In this document: one piece after another, positions 33,783-44,400 of the stretch
Numbering within the stretch: position 1 is the first letter of the stretch
Layout: every line of letters begins with the position of its first letter
Notes under the pieces: generated by a model
Told to the model about the DNA's origin: nothing
Seen by the model: the letters and a program-made list of their open reading frames with translations, nothing else
Databases searched by the model: none
From: Nematostella vectensis
Lineage: Eukaryota; Cnidaria; Anthozoa; Actiniaria; Edwardsiidae
Length of the DNA: 64,000 nt
Reading direction: 5' to 3'
Assembly (NCBI RefSeq): GCF_932526225.1
Contig: NC_064046.1
Coordinates: 12,239,719-12,303,718 of the forward strand
Position numbers and translations under genes: made by a program

Positions 33783-34262
33783 TTTTTTTACTAATCACAT
33801 ACTCTTTATTTCTTGTATTGAGTTCTGTTACAATTGTCATTGGCTTATTTGGCCAATTAACAATGACATTTTATTGTCAAGCAGACAGTATTTTATCAAT
33901 ATTGAAATTCACCAAGTACTAACCGTAGTATTTATATACTTAACGAGTAACAAACACAAGTGTGTGTTATTAAAGACAAAGCTTGAAGGTCAGATAGCTT
34001 AAATATGTGAAAATGGAGCCTGATCAATTGTCAATCATCCGTCAAACATTTCAATTTTCAATCATATTTTCCTTGGTTACAGCTCAGGTTCCATGTTATC
34101 TTTTAGTAACAACTTACAAAAGCTTCATTTAATTCACAAGGTTGTCTGTCACAAAAAGCTCACATGTAATATTAGGGGGAATAAATGATTAACTGGTGTA
34201 TATATATTTAAGAACAATTAAATTATTTACTTGTTATCAGATTGTAAGTTTGTTTTGGTTCT

Positions 34263-34350
34263 AATATGATCGGATGGCCTTCTTTTGCCTTTTAACGGGT
34301 GAGGTTTCTCTCGGACCTCCAGAAGTAAAATGATGACAATGCCGCTTTAA
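34263..34350. mobile_element. TTAA-flanked MITE, right half only (copy 4)
   Basis: It shares GGATGGCC, AACGGGTGAGGTTTC, CGGACCTCC and the terminal ATGACAATGCCGCTTTAA with the three full-length copies in HYDIN. The left half is missing, so this is a truncated insertion. Confidence 0.75.
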
Positions 34351-34362
34351 GCTATCTTGTAA

Positions 34363-34470
34363 TGGTGATGATGATGGTGGTGGTAATAATGATGATGATG
34401 GTGTTGATGATGGTGTGGGTGGTGGTGGTGGTGATGATAGTGGTGGTGATGATGATGGTGGTGGAGTTGG

Positions 34471-34523
<53 letters not shown>

Positions 34524-34535
34524 ATCATGGCGGTG
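34363..34535. repeat. ATG/GTG trinucleotide microsatellite
   Basis: Interspersed (GATGAT)n and (GGTGGT)n. The minus-strand poly-His and poly-Ile/Thr frames and the plus-strand poly-Met/Val and poly-Asp frames are products of this repeat, not genes. Confidence 0.95.
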
Positions 34536-34647
34536 GTGATGGTACTCCCCGCGGGAGAGCTGGGGAAGGGGTCCAAAATCTTGAGACTCCCGCCTAATGC
34601 GGGAGAGTTGACTGGTATGAACGCTTGGAGCAGCAGAAGTGAAGTGT

Positions 34648-35395
34648 TTAATAAAGTTCAAGCTTTGCATTCGGGAAAATTTTCTTGAGGCAAACAAGAC
34701 TAAGAAATGCCTCTTCCCCCTCCGACGATATTTTCTTTACAAGTGTGCCGGGCGGTGTGCAAAGCATTGTGGGATCGCTCCCACGTGGTCCCACTAGCGA
34801 ATAACGTGGCTCTTCCTCCGCGGATGGTTTGAGTACTGGTGTAGCGGGCGGTGTGCAAGGCTTTGTGGGATCGCTGTCACGTGGTCGCACTTTCGAATCA
34901 CGTGATGTCAGCCTCAATTTCACTTTCTCGTCTTGAAGGAACTGCAAGTGCTCAAATGACCTTTTTCTTTTTCCTACATTCCTTTCCTTTCTGTCGTGTC
35001 TTTCAATCTTCTTTTCTACTCCAGATATGGAAAGCAAAGTTGTATGCCTTGACAAGATGCTTTTTCAATGTTTGTATTTTCTTCGATCTACTCCCAGAAA
35101 AATCCCCTCTGGTGTCGTCATACGCCATTAATTCTCCTTTATATCTCCAAGTTTGACCCGGTTCCATTCCCTTACCTCCTTCGAACGTGACAATCTCTTG
35201 AATAATCTTATTCATAAACTCGTTCCTTGACTCCATTTCACTTGAGATTCTTTTACACACAAGTAACTTCTTGAAAGGGTCGGCTTCTTGTGGTACAGTT
35301 GTTGCGATGTGCCGAATATCATATTTGACAACCTTTCTCTTTCTTTGCAATTCTGATGAATCCCATTTTTGCTTATAACTCTGTGGTGTTGCCAT
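34648..35395 (-). CDS. Unrecognised two-exon protein, ~196 aa
   Basis: Exon 1 (35176-35395) starts at an ATG and ends TTCGAAGGAG|gtaagg. Exon 2 (34648-35018) begins after ctggag with matching phase, giving 196 aa and removing a 157-nt intron. The N-terminal half is basic and helix-prone (ISSEMESRNEFMNKIIQEIV, then EKKIERHDRKERN). The C-terminal half holds two copies of a Pro-rich module: RPRDSDPTKPCTPPATPV and GPRGSDPTMLCTPPGTLV. No family is recognised. Without splicing, the two frames overlap out of register at 35003-35055. GTTGCTATGTCAC just upstream (35426-35438) resembles half of an X-box, as in the HYDIN promoter. The ATTAAA at 34652-34647 overlaps the stop codon. Alternatively this is part of a larger gene with an upstream exon. 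Confidence 0.5.
34745..34925 (-). repeat. Internal ~97-bp coding duplication in the two-exon gene
   Basis: Two copies share GGGCGGTGTGCAA, TTGTGGGATCGCT and CACGTGGTC on the plus strand. They encode the two SDPT..CTPP modules. The copies have diverged by roughly one base in six, so the duplication is not recent. Confidence 0.8.
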
Positions 35396-35548
35396 CTTTG
35401 TATGAGTTATCTCAGAGCAAATTCCGTTGCTATGTCACATTCCGTTATCAGGACGACTTCTAAGTTCCCTCGAGGATCCTACGCATATTGTACACTTGTT
35501 TAAACCCTTCGAACCGAAAGAAAAATCAACGTCATCCTTTAAAAACGT

Positions 35549-35698
35549 TAGTTTAGGCTCTTTTTCTCTGGACTTGTCTTCTCTTTTCCTTTCCCTTTTC
35601 TTTTTTCATCGATATAAGATCGGAAAGACTCATTTTCATTATCAAAATCGTCGTTTATGATATAATTCTCATAAAATCTAACGATGTTTTCTTCCATG
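35549..35698 (-). CDS. Possible short ORF upstream of the two-exon gene (49 aa), doubtful
   Basis: An ATG at 35698 opens a 49-codon frame rich in Glu, Lys and Asn (MEENIVRFYENYIINDDFDN), ending in a Lys-rich stretch. A different frame continues downstream (KEPKLTFLKDDVDFSFGSKG). A slip in the A/G-rich run could join them, or they may be exons of the neighbouring gene. No family is recognised, and chance is a fair alternative. Confidence 0.2.
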
Positions 35699-36220
35699 GA
35701 ACTTTAAATCGTGTTTTCAGTCTTCACGCGTTTGTCAAGTTTGAGATTACTCCATGGTATCGTAAGATCAACTCGTTTTGCCATCTTTGCTCGCAGTTTT
35801 TTTTATTACCTTTTCTCCCTATGTAAAACCCGGTCAATCAATCACAGAACTAAAAGAAAGTGATGCAAAACACTTTTAGCTTTTGTTCAAGTTTTCACCC
35901 TTGTCTAATACTTAGTTATTTAGCCCTCTAATTGTCAAAGGTGCCACTATATGTATGTGACTATGCCGATTCAGTCAAGCCAAACGAACACAGGGCTTAT
36001 AGAGCATAGGGCTTGTGTAAATCTACACAAAACATCGGGATAAAAAACTAAAATATCAGAGATTGAAATATAACCTAGTACACCCTTAATGGTGTAAATT
36101 GGGTTTTTAGTTTGTCACCTTTTTAAGTGGTCTCTCCAATAGCTGATAACACTGATAATTTTTTAATAGTTTTCTCCCTTTACGAATCTTTTACGAAATG
36201 TTTATCCAAACAGGTGAAGA

Positions 36221-36433
36221 ATGTCTAGCAGTAGTTTTCACGGAAGACCAGACCCCCGAATTCATTCTCCGGGTTGGCTCTCCCTAGTCCCTTTTGTTTC
36301 AAAGTCAACCACAGGAATCCCGAATCGAGCTCCAAAAGCTGGACTGGGCTCAAAGCATGTAGAAGATTTATTCCATACCTTTATGAAGGGAGAGGGACCA
36401 GACGTTATCGGGGGGGCTCAAAAGCATTCATGA
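36221..36433 (+). CDS. Small hypothetical protein, 70 aa
   Basis: An open frame MSSSSFHGRPDPRIHSPGWL to GGAQKHS, preceded by an acceptor-like ccaaacag at 36206-36213. The composition (Pro, Gly, Ser, with a short helix HVEDLFHTFMKG) is not repeat-derived. No family is recognised. It could be a terminal exon of a plus-strand gene or a chance ORF. The flanks 35700-36220 and 36434-36600 hold nothing else that I can name. Confidence 0.3.
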   Translation: MSSSSFHGRPDPRIHSPGWLSLVPFVSKSTTGIPNRAPKAGLGSKHVEDLFHTFMKGEGPDVIGGAQKHS

Positions 36434-36610
36434 GCATTTTCGTACTGATATTTTCCATTCTATTTTTTTTTATAATAATGTTACAACTACTATTCTGTGT
36501 ACTTTTAAAATTATTTCTGCTTGTAAATTATAAATAATCAATGATATTCTTAATGAAGTAAAGCCTTGTAATACATTTGTTTTCCCGGCTTTTATACTCT
36601 CATGATATGT

Positions 36611-36895
36611 AAGGTCCCGGGGGAGGGGGGTTCTTCAGGGTAAAAGTGATAGGGTTGCGCGTCGGAAAATTCAAAATATAGCCCCAAACATACCTGCACG
36701 ACCAAAAATTGCTACCCTAAACAATACCTCAGGAGCCTTAAAAATACCATTTTTAAGAGGAAAGCTTTTTTTTTTTTCTCAGATACCCCCTAAAAATACC
36801 TGAGGCCCGATTGCGACCCCTAAAAAATACGACGAGCATCCCTATCAGGTCGACATGGGAAGAACCCCCCCCCCCCCCCCCCCCCGGGGCCTTCA
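36611..36895. mobile_element. G/C-tract inverted-repeat element
   Basis: It begins AAGGTCCCGGGGGAGGGGGG followed by TTCTTC, and ends GAAGAACCCCC...CCCGGGGCCTT, so the ends are inverted repeats. The interior carries AAAAATACC modules. It is non-coding. Confidence 0.7.
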
Positions 36896-37891
36896 TACAA
36901 TTGATATGCATGGTGCTACATAGTACGTAAATGCTATGGTAACGCGTGGGATATGCATGGTGTTACATAGTACGTACATGCTATGGTAACGCGTGGAATA
37001 TGCATGGTTCTACATAGTACGTAAATGCTATGGTAACGCATGGAATATGCATGGTTCTACATAGTACGTAAATGCTATGGTAACGCATGGAATATGCATG
37101 GTTCCACATAGTACGTACATGCTATGGTAACGCGTGGAATATGCATGGTTCTACATAGTACGTAAATGCTATGGTAACGCATGGAATATGCATGGTTCTA
37201 CATAGTACGTACATGCTATGGTAACGCGTGGAATATGCATGGTTCTACATAGTACGTAAATGCTATGGTAACGCGTCGAATATGCATGGTGTTACATAGT
37301 ACGTACATGCTATGGTAACGCGTGGAATATGAATGGTGTTACATAGTACGTACATGCTATGGTAACGCATGGAATATGCATGGTGTGACATAGTACGTAC
37401 ATGCTATGGTAACGCGTGGAATATGCATGGTGTTACATAGTACGTACATGCTATGGTAACGCGTGGAATATGCATGGTATTACATAGTACGTACATGCTA
37501 TGGTAACGCGTGGAATATGCATGGTGTTCCATAGTACGTACATGCTATGGTAACGCGTGGAATATGCATGGTGTTACATAGTACGTACATGCTATAGTAA
37601 CGCGTGGAATATGCATGGTGTTACATAGTACGTACATGCTATGGTAACGCGTGGAATATGCATGGTGTTACATAGTACGTACATGCTATGGTAACGCATG
37701 GAATATGCATGGTGTTACATAGTACGTACATGCTATGGTAACGCGTGGAATATGCATGGTGTTACATAGTACGTACATGCTATGGTAACGCGTGGAATAT
37801 GCATGGTGTTACATAGTACGTACATGCTATGGTAACGCGTGGAATATGCATGGTGTTACATAGTACGTACATGCTATGGTAGCGCATGGAA
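36896..37891. repeat. 47-bp minisatellite downstream of the DSL-like gene
   Basis: About 21 tandem copies of a unit made of ATATGCATGG, TGTTACATAG, TACGTACATG, CTATGGTAAC and GCGTGGA. The first third has slightly diverged copies (TTCTAC for TGTTAC; GCATGG for GCGTGG) and the rest are nearly identical. It contains the palindromes ATGCAT and TACGTA. It lies just 3' of the stop codon at 37975, so part may be transcribed as 3' UTR. Confidence 0.95.
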
Positions 37892-37974
37892 TTATGGGGC
37901 AGGTGGTGGTGGTGTATGTCTCTACGTATGTTCAAGTATCTATTGACAGCTGCATAAGGAGCATGGACTGGGCG

Positions 37975-40900
37975 CTAGCACGAAACATCAACGTCGGATA
38001 TCAAAACAGTGTAACTGTCTTTGTTACCAAGCTTTCTGTTTTGGGTTGCCTTTGGGGGCACTTTCCTATTCCCATTTCGATATTCGCTGGAACCCAGTCC
38101 TTTTGCGTTCGCTGGCTTGGCTTGGGGCTTGGTGCGAGCTGGCTCCTTTGCATCTTTGAAGCCATGATGACGTTGCGTAGGATCACGGGACGGTTTTCTT
38201 GTCTTGGTTGCTAGGGGAACCATTGGTATAGCTGGGTCTGGGACTGGCGGCTTGTTGCCAAGGCGAGGTTGCGTAGGATCACGTGACGGTTTTCTTGTCT
38301 TGGTTTCTAGGGGAACCATTGCTATAGTTGGGTCTGGGATTGACGGCTTGTTCCCAAGGCGAGGTTGCGTAGAGTCACGTGATGTAACTTTGATGCGTTT
38401 AATCTTATTTTTACCAGTGACATTGCTTGTTCCACGTTTACTGAAAGAAAATCATAATAACATTAAATATTAAAACACCTTTGCGTTCAACATTATGTTT
38501 GTCCAAAGCCTCAGGCCCTATAGTCGTCTGTTCAAGCGGTCTGGCCACTACCACGTTCCTTGGCGTCTCAATGAAACATGGCTCACGCTTATTGGCATCA
38601 TGGGAAGGATGGAGTCACACAAATTTAAGCTTTCCCATTATGCCTTGCGCGCTCATCACTTATACGGTCTTGGGTACGAGGTAGACCGGTTGAGCAAAGT
38701 CGCACAGCGATACGCAACGGAGCGGTTGCTACACCTTAAAGCATATATAGGTTGTTTTAAGGGAATATCCACCCCACATTTCCCACCACAGAAGAAATTT
38801 TCTCAAAAGACTCACCCCACCCCACCCCAACCCCCGAGTTTCTGCCCTGAAATAAAGAGAAATAAAGTCCCATAGAAATTAATTACTTATCGTTAAGTAT
38901 CCATCCCCGGAATTTCAGCCCCTGTGCATTCTATCCTTAGAAATCAGTAACTACCAAACCCATTGGCTCAAGTAGTTATGAGATTACCTAAAATTCTTTG
39001 TATTTTTCTTTACGATGATTTCACTTGTTTTTCTGGTATCCTCGTTATTGTTGCTGTCATTGTCCTTCCCTGTGTTGTCCGATGCTATTGTGTATGACGA
39101 GAAGAGTGGATTCACGGCAAAGTTGCCATCGTCAATATCAGGCCCGAGTTGCGTTACAGTTACAGAAGTGCCTGGGATTCGGCTGTCACGCAGTCGCTTG
39201 TGTTTGGGTGAACGAGGCGAGATATGAATTCGCTGAAACTTTTTCTTTCTGAAATCAAGCAAAGGTAGGAGCTTCAGTAGTTGTGCACATTTTAACACAA
39301 GGGCCATAGAAGTATGAGCCTTGGGTACTAGTGTTCTTAAAGAGCTCAGTAAACTCGGTGAGCGAAAGGGAGACAGAACTATTATACAGTCAGCAGACAC
39401 GTGTCCAGAGGGGATGTCCGGGGGTCCGGACCCCACCCTGCTCATGCTACGATATGAGTTCGACTCCGGTTAATTTTATGTGTGCATTTGCATAAAAACG
39501 TTTTTAGATGGATCTAGCGACCTATTACCAGAGCTAAGGATACCGATATGAACTTAATTGATTCCTGTGTTTTTCTCTAGACATACCCCTAGCGATTGCC
39601 TCCATAATGGAACTTGGATTTGCCATTTAGATAGGGAAAACGAAATCTATGTTACCAGCAACGGGGACGTGATCGAGATTGCAAAGAATGATCTCAAACT
39701 GAGAAAACTTGGTATGGTTAATTTTCAAGTCTCGAACTGCTGATATATTGGTATATTAACCGGCAAATTAATAGTTTGATAATACGGACAATTTGATAAA
39801 GGCCCTGACTAAAAATAGACAATCAGGCCATGCAGGTTGCTGTGGTTATTCTAGTTACCGTTTTATAAGGTAGCACGCGATACCAGCCACAACAAGAAGA
39901 ACGACCATCCCAGCCAGCACGATGAGGAAGACTGGAACCGGGCTATTCAATGCCGGCACGTGATGAGTAGGCTCTTCACTGATTGGTGGAATTGAGGTTA
40001 CATGGGCGGAGGCGACAGTGCTGATTGGCAGTCGAGTGGTCACGTGTTGTGTTACGCTTTCGCTTATTGTTGAACTTGAATCGGATTTGATTGTTATTCC
40101 TAGTTCTTTTTGTATGAGATCTTTGTTGTTTTCGACGACAGTTTTAATCACGACTGAAGGAATGGAAACCACACCTGAGGGAAAGAAGGTTCACTTATTC
40201 CCACTGTTTTGAACACAATGAATGATTTTCTTGGTGCACAGTCATTGATAAATCATGAAAAAAGTATTAAATCTGATGATTCTTTGATAAAAAAGGACTC
40301 GATATGGAACTTTGAACATAATTATATAAGATGGACCAGGACAACAGGAGGAGGATAATGATGATGATGTCAGTGCTGAATAACGTATGCGCATGTTCTG
40401 GCGAAAACAAACACAATCGAAGTTACAAAAACGTAGGAAAAACCACCGGACGGCCTCTATCTGCTGGTGTGCGTCGGACCTTATGGTTTGCGTCGACAAT
40501 TGGTTTTGAAATAAAACCTTTATAAGAAAAAGTCGACAACAACGCAGAGATGTTTTTTAACGATATTTCGGCAGGCCAATACCTGCCTTCTTCAGGTAAT
40601 AAACCTTTTAAAGGTTTTACAATCGATGCGTTGAATCGTACGAGTAAAGGTACGACTGACTTCAGTCGCTGGTTTGATTAACTACGCAGCATCTATACCA
40701 TACTGTACAAAAGATGACAGATTTGTTTTATAATGAGGGAGTCATAAAGAAAATCACAGCCTTGGCTTTGCGCTAGTTTTCTTAGTCGCCATTTCAAAAC
40801 AAATAGGCTGATGGTTTAACTGCGCGGTACTGGAACTAGTCTTGCGTTTTTCAGCACTGGCGATGATGATGATAATGACAATAAAACAATGAAGCGTAAT

Positions 40901-41357
40901 ATAGCTAAAGGACCATTGTGTTAATTCCGTTACCTATACATGGGCAACATACAGGGATATTTTTCGAGATTGGAATGATGTTGATGATGATGATAACTTT
41001 GGTGGTAATGGTGATGAGGGTGGTCTGATGATGATGGTGATGGTGATGGTGATGGTGAAGTTGATGATGGTGATAATGATGATGATGGTGATGGTGATGG
41101 TGATGGGGAAGTTGATGATGGTGATAATGATGATGATGATGATGGTGATGGTGATGGTGATGGTGAAGTTGATGATGGTGATAATGATGATGATGGTGAT
41201 GGTGATGGTGATGGTGATGGTGAAGTTGATGATGTTGATAATGATGATGATGGTGATGGTGATGGTGAAGTTGATGATGGTGATAATGATGATGATGGTG
41301 ATGGTGATGGTGATGGTGAAGTTGATGATGGTGATAATGATGATGATGATGGTGATA

Positions 41358-41441
<84 letters not shown>

Positions 41442-44400
41442 GTGATGGTGATGATGAAGTTGATGATGGTGATATTGATGATGATGTTGAAACAATAGAG
41501 TGTTGTGCAGCAGATATGTTAGTTGCTTTCTAACCTCCACCCACAACAGGGATCTTTCCAGTCATGGAAATGGTGACACCTTCGGATGAGATGCGTGAAA
41601 TTACTTGTATATCAGTAGTGTTGATAAGGGTGGAGCTGAAAATGAATTAAAAGGCGTCAAAATATGTTGAAAACATTCTTTTTAGCTTGTTATGAGAAAT
41701 CAATAAACACGCGTACAACGCATACCTGTTAGTTCCGCAGTCTTGCGGGCTTAGTCGACAATATTTGATCAGGTGATCAGTAATCACTTTCTTCAGACTT
41801 TCCTCGGTTGCGTTTGTCCACTAAAGCGTAAAAGATACTATTTTTAAATGATTTCTAACCCAACCAATGATGCATTGGGACTAAAAATATATCTTGGGGA
41901 TTTTCTACTGATTACAACAAAATGCATTCCTGCAATGCATTTCGAGAAGGGCTAGGAGCCCCCCCCCCCCCTCCCCTCAGGAGATAATCGCACTTACGTT
42001 ACTTGCGGGCGTCAGTTCTATCACTACACTGTCGGTCCATTTCGTTGTCGGGGTAACAAGACGTGGTGTCGGTGTCGCCAATTTCGACACCAGGACTGTC
42101 GACACCGATTCCGTGTATAAAGAACTAGACGAAACACTTGTCCTTTCGACACATGAGCTTGTTGTGACATCTACCAACGATGTCTTTGCTTGGTCGAAAG
42201 TCGATGTCGAAGGGAGGAATGGGCTTGACTTCAAATCGATGACTGACGTTGGTAAGTATTCCGTTGCCTTCACAATAGACGACTGTGGCGAATGCGTCGA
42301 ATGAATCCAGGGTAGTGCCACTGAAGTCCTTATAACACTTGTGAACAACTCTTTTTCATGTGTTTTGATGGTTCTGTATATAGTAGAGTCAATATTAGTT
42401 AAACTGAATGACGAACTTAATGACGTAGCAGTGGTCGGTGCTGATGGAGATAGATGCGACGTCGAGGACGATGGTGTTTGTAGTAACATAGCGTCTGAGG
42501 TCGCAGCATACGCATGCGTAGATGTTGGTAACTGATGAACGGATGTAGTGCTTGCGGGCGTTGCTTTGATAGGTATCATTGAGGATGGAAGTAAAACTGG
42601 AAAGAAACATGAAATTAGGTAATTCTTCAGAAATCTCTTGAGAATTATAAAACGCAGCGAATTTGAAAAATTTTATTTATTATCTAAAATAATACTGTGG
42701 TTTTACAATTTTGCCTCTTCATTGTGCTCTCCTTTCTTCATTGTGTATAAGTCTTTTGATAAGCGCTTTTGGAGACGTTAAGGCTCAGTTCAAACGTCGT
42801 ATTATTCTTGAGCCGTATTCAATGCAAATACATGCAAATAAAGATGAAACAATCGAATTCATTTGCATGCATTTGCATTGATTACGGTTCTTCGTTTAAT
42901 CGTTTGAAAGCATTTGCATTGAACACGGCTCATCGTTTAATCGTTTGAAAGCATTTGCATTGAACACGGCTCATCGTTTAATCGTTTGAAAGCATTTGCA
43001 TTGAACACGGCTCATCGTTTAATCGTTTGATAGCATTTGCATTGAACACGGCTCATCGTTTAATCGTTTGAAAGCATTTGCATTGAACACGGCTCATCGT
43101 TTAATCGTTTGAAAGCATTTGCATTGAACACGGCTCATCGTTTAATCGTTTGAAAGCATTTGCATTGAACACGGCTCATCGTTTAATCGTTTGAAAGCAT
43201 TTGCATTGAACACGGCTCATCGTTTAATCGTTTGAAAGCATTTGCATTGAACACGGCTCATCGTTTAATCGTTTGAAAGCATTTGCATTGAATACGGCTC
43301 ATCGTTTAATCGTTTGAAAGCATTTGCATTGAACACGGCTCATCGTTTAATCGTTTGAAAGCATTTGCATTGAACACGGCTCATCGTTTAATCGTTTGAA
43401 AGCATTTGCATTGAATACGGCTCATCGTTTAATCGTTTGAAAGCATTTGCATTGAATACGGCTCATCGTTTAATCGTTTGAAAGCATTTGCATTGAATAC
43501 GGCTCATCGTTTAATCGTTTGAAAGCATTTGCATTGAATACGGCTCATCGTTTAATCGTTTGAAAGCATTTGCATTGAACACGGCTCATCGTTTAATCGT
43601 TTGAAAGCATTTGCATTGAACACGGCTCTTCGTTTAATCGTTTGAAAGCATTTGCATTGAACACGGCTCTTCGTTTAATCGTTTGAAAGCATTTGCATTG
43701 AACACGGCTCATCGTTTAATCGTTTGAAAGCATTTGCATTGAACACGGCTCATCGTTTAATCGTTTGAAAGCATTTGCATTGAACACGGCTCATCGTTTA
43801 ATCGTTTGAAAGCATTTGCATTGAACACGGCTCATCGTTTAATCGTTTGAAAGCATTTGCATTGAACACGGCTCATCGTTTAATCGTTTGAACTTAGCCT
43901 AAGAAACTGCGCAGCGGGACATGTGACCGTGCTTACATACTAAATTACGCTTAAGATTTTAGAATTCCGAGAGCTCATTTGGAGAGCATCACTTTAAGAG
44001 CCTGGCTTGAACTTTATTTCTTTTGCATTGAGAAAAATAACAAAAACCTTGCGAATGCATAACAACCTTGACAAAATGATAAAAGAAGACCTATTTATGT
44101 ACGCGTGAAAATCAGGTAAGCAGAAACTGCGAAAAAAGTATCCACGCTTAAAGAAGAAAGATGAACCAAACGGTTCATCTATCAATATCCAACATTATTT
44201 TTTTTTTCTTCAGTGTCTGAGCCCACCTTGAGTACAGTTGGATCCAGTCCATCCTTCAAGACAAAGCTTCTCCCCACTCTCCGGATCACACCCAAAGTGC
44301 CCCCCCGTGTCATTCCGGGGGGTGCACTCCTTTTTCTTCTTCGTACAGTTCGATACAGCATCATACCACCCTTCCCGACACACTTTGCGCCCCTGGACGT

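Larger units (their letters stand above)
33061..34646. other. FA2H 3' flank and intergenic DNA
   Basis: No clear AATAAA directly follows the FA2H stop; AATTAAATT near 33102 is a possible weak signal. Apart from the MITE copy at 33416-33782, the partial MITE ending at 34350 and the trinucleotide tract after it, I see no gene or RNA here. Confidence 0.5.

Noticed and set aside
38495-38875. 126-codon plus-strand frame with mixed composition
   Set aside because: It lies in the last intron of the DSL-like gene on the other strand, lacks a clear splice or domain context, and ends in Pro-rich low complexity. It may be a decayed repeat.
39558-39743. Plus-strand exon-like segment (acceptor ttttctctag, then NEIYVTSNGDVIEIAKND, donor-like gtatgg)
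   Set aside because: It looks exon-like, but no plus-strand partner exon is found nearby and it sits in an intron of the minus-strand DSL-like gene.
40905-41546. 213-codon poly-His frame and 156-codon poly-Met/Val frame
   Set aside because: Produced by the GAT/GGT microsatellite; no non-repetitive coding flank beyond exon 6 of the DSL-like gene.
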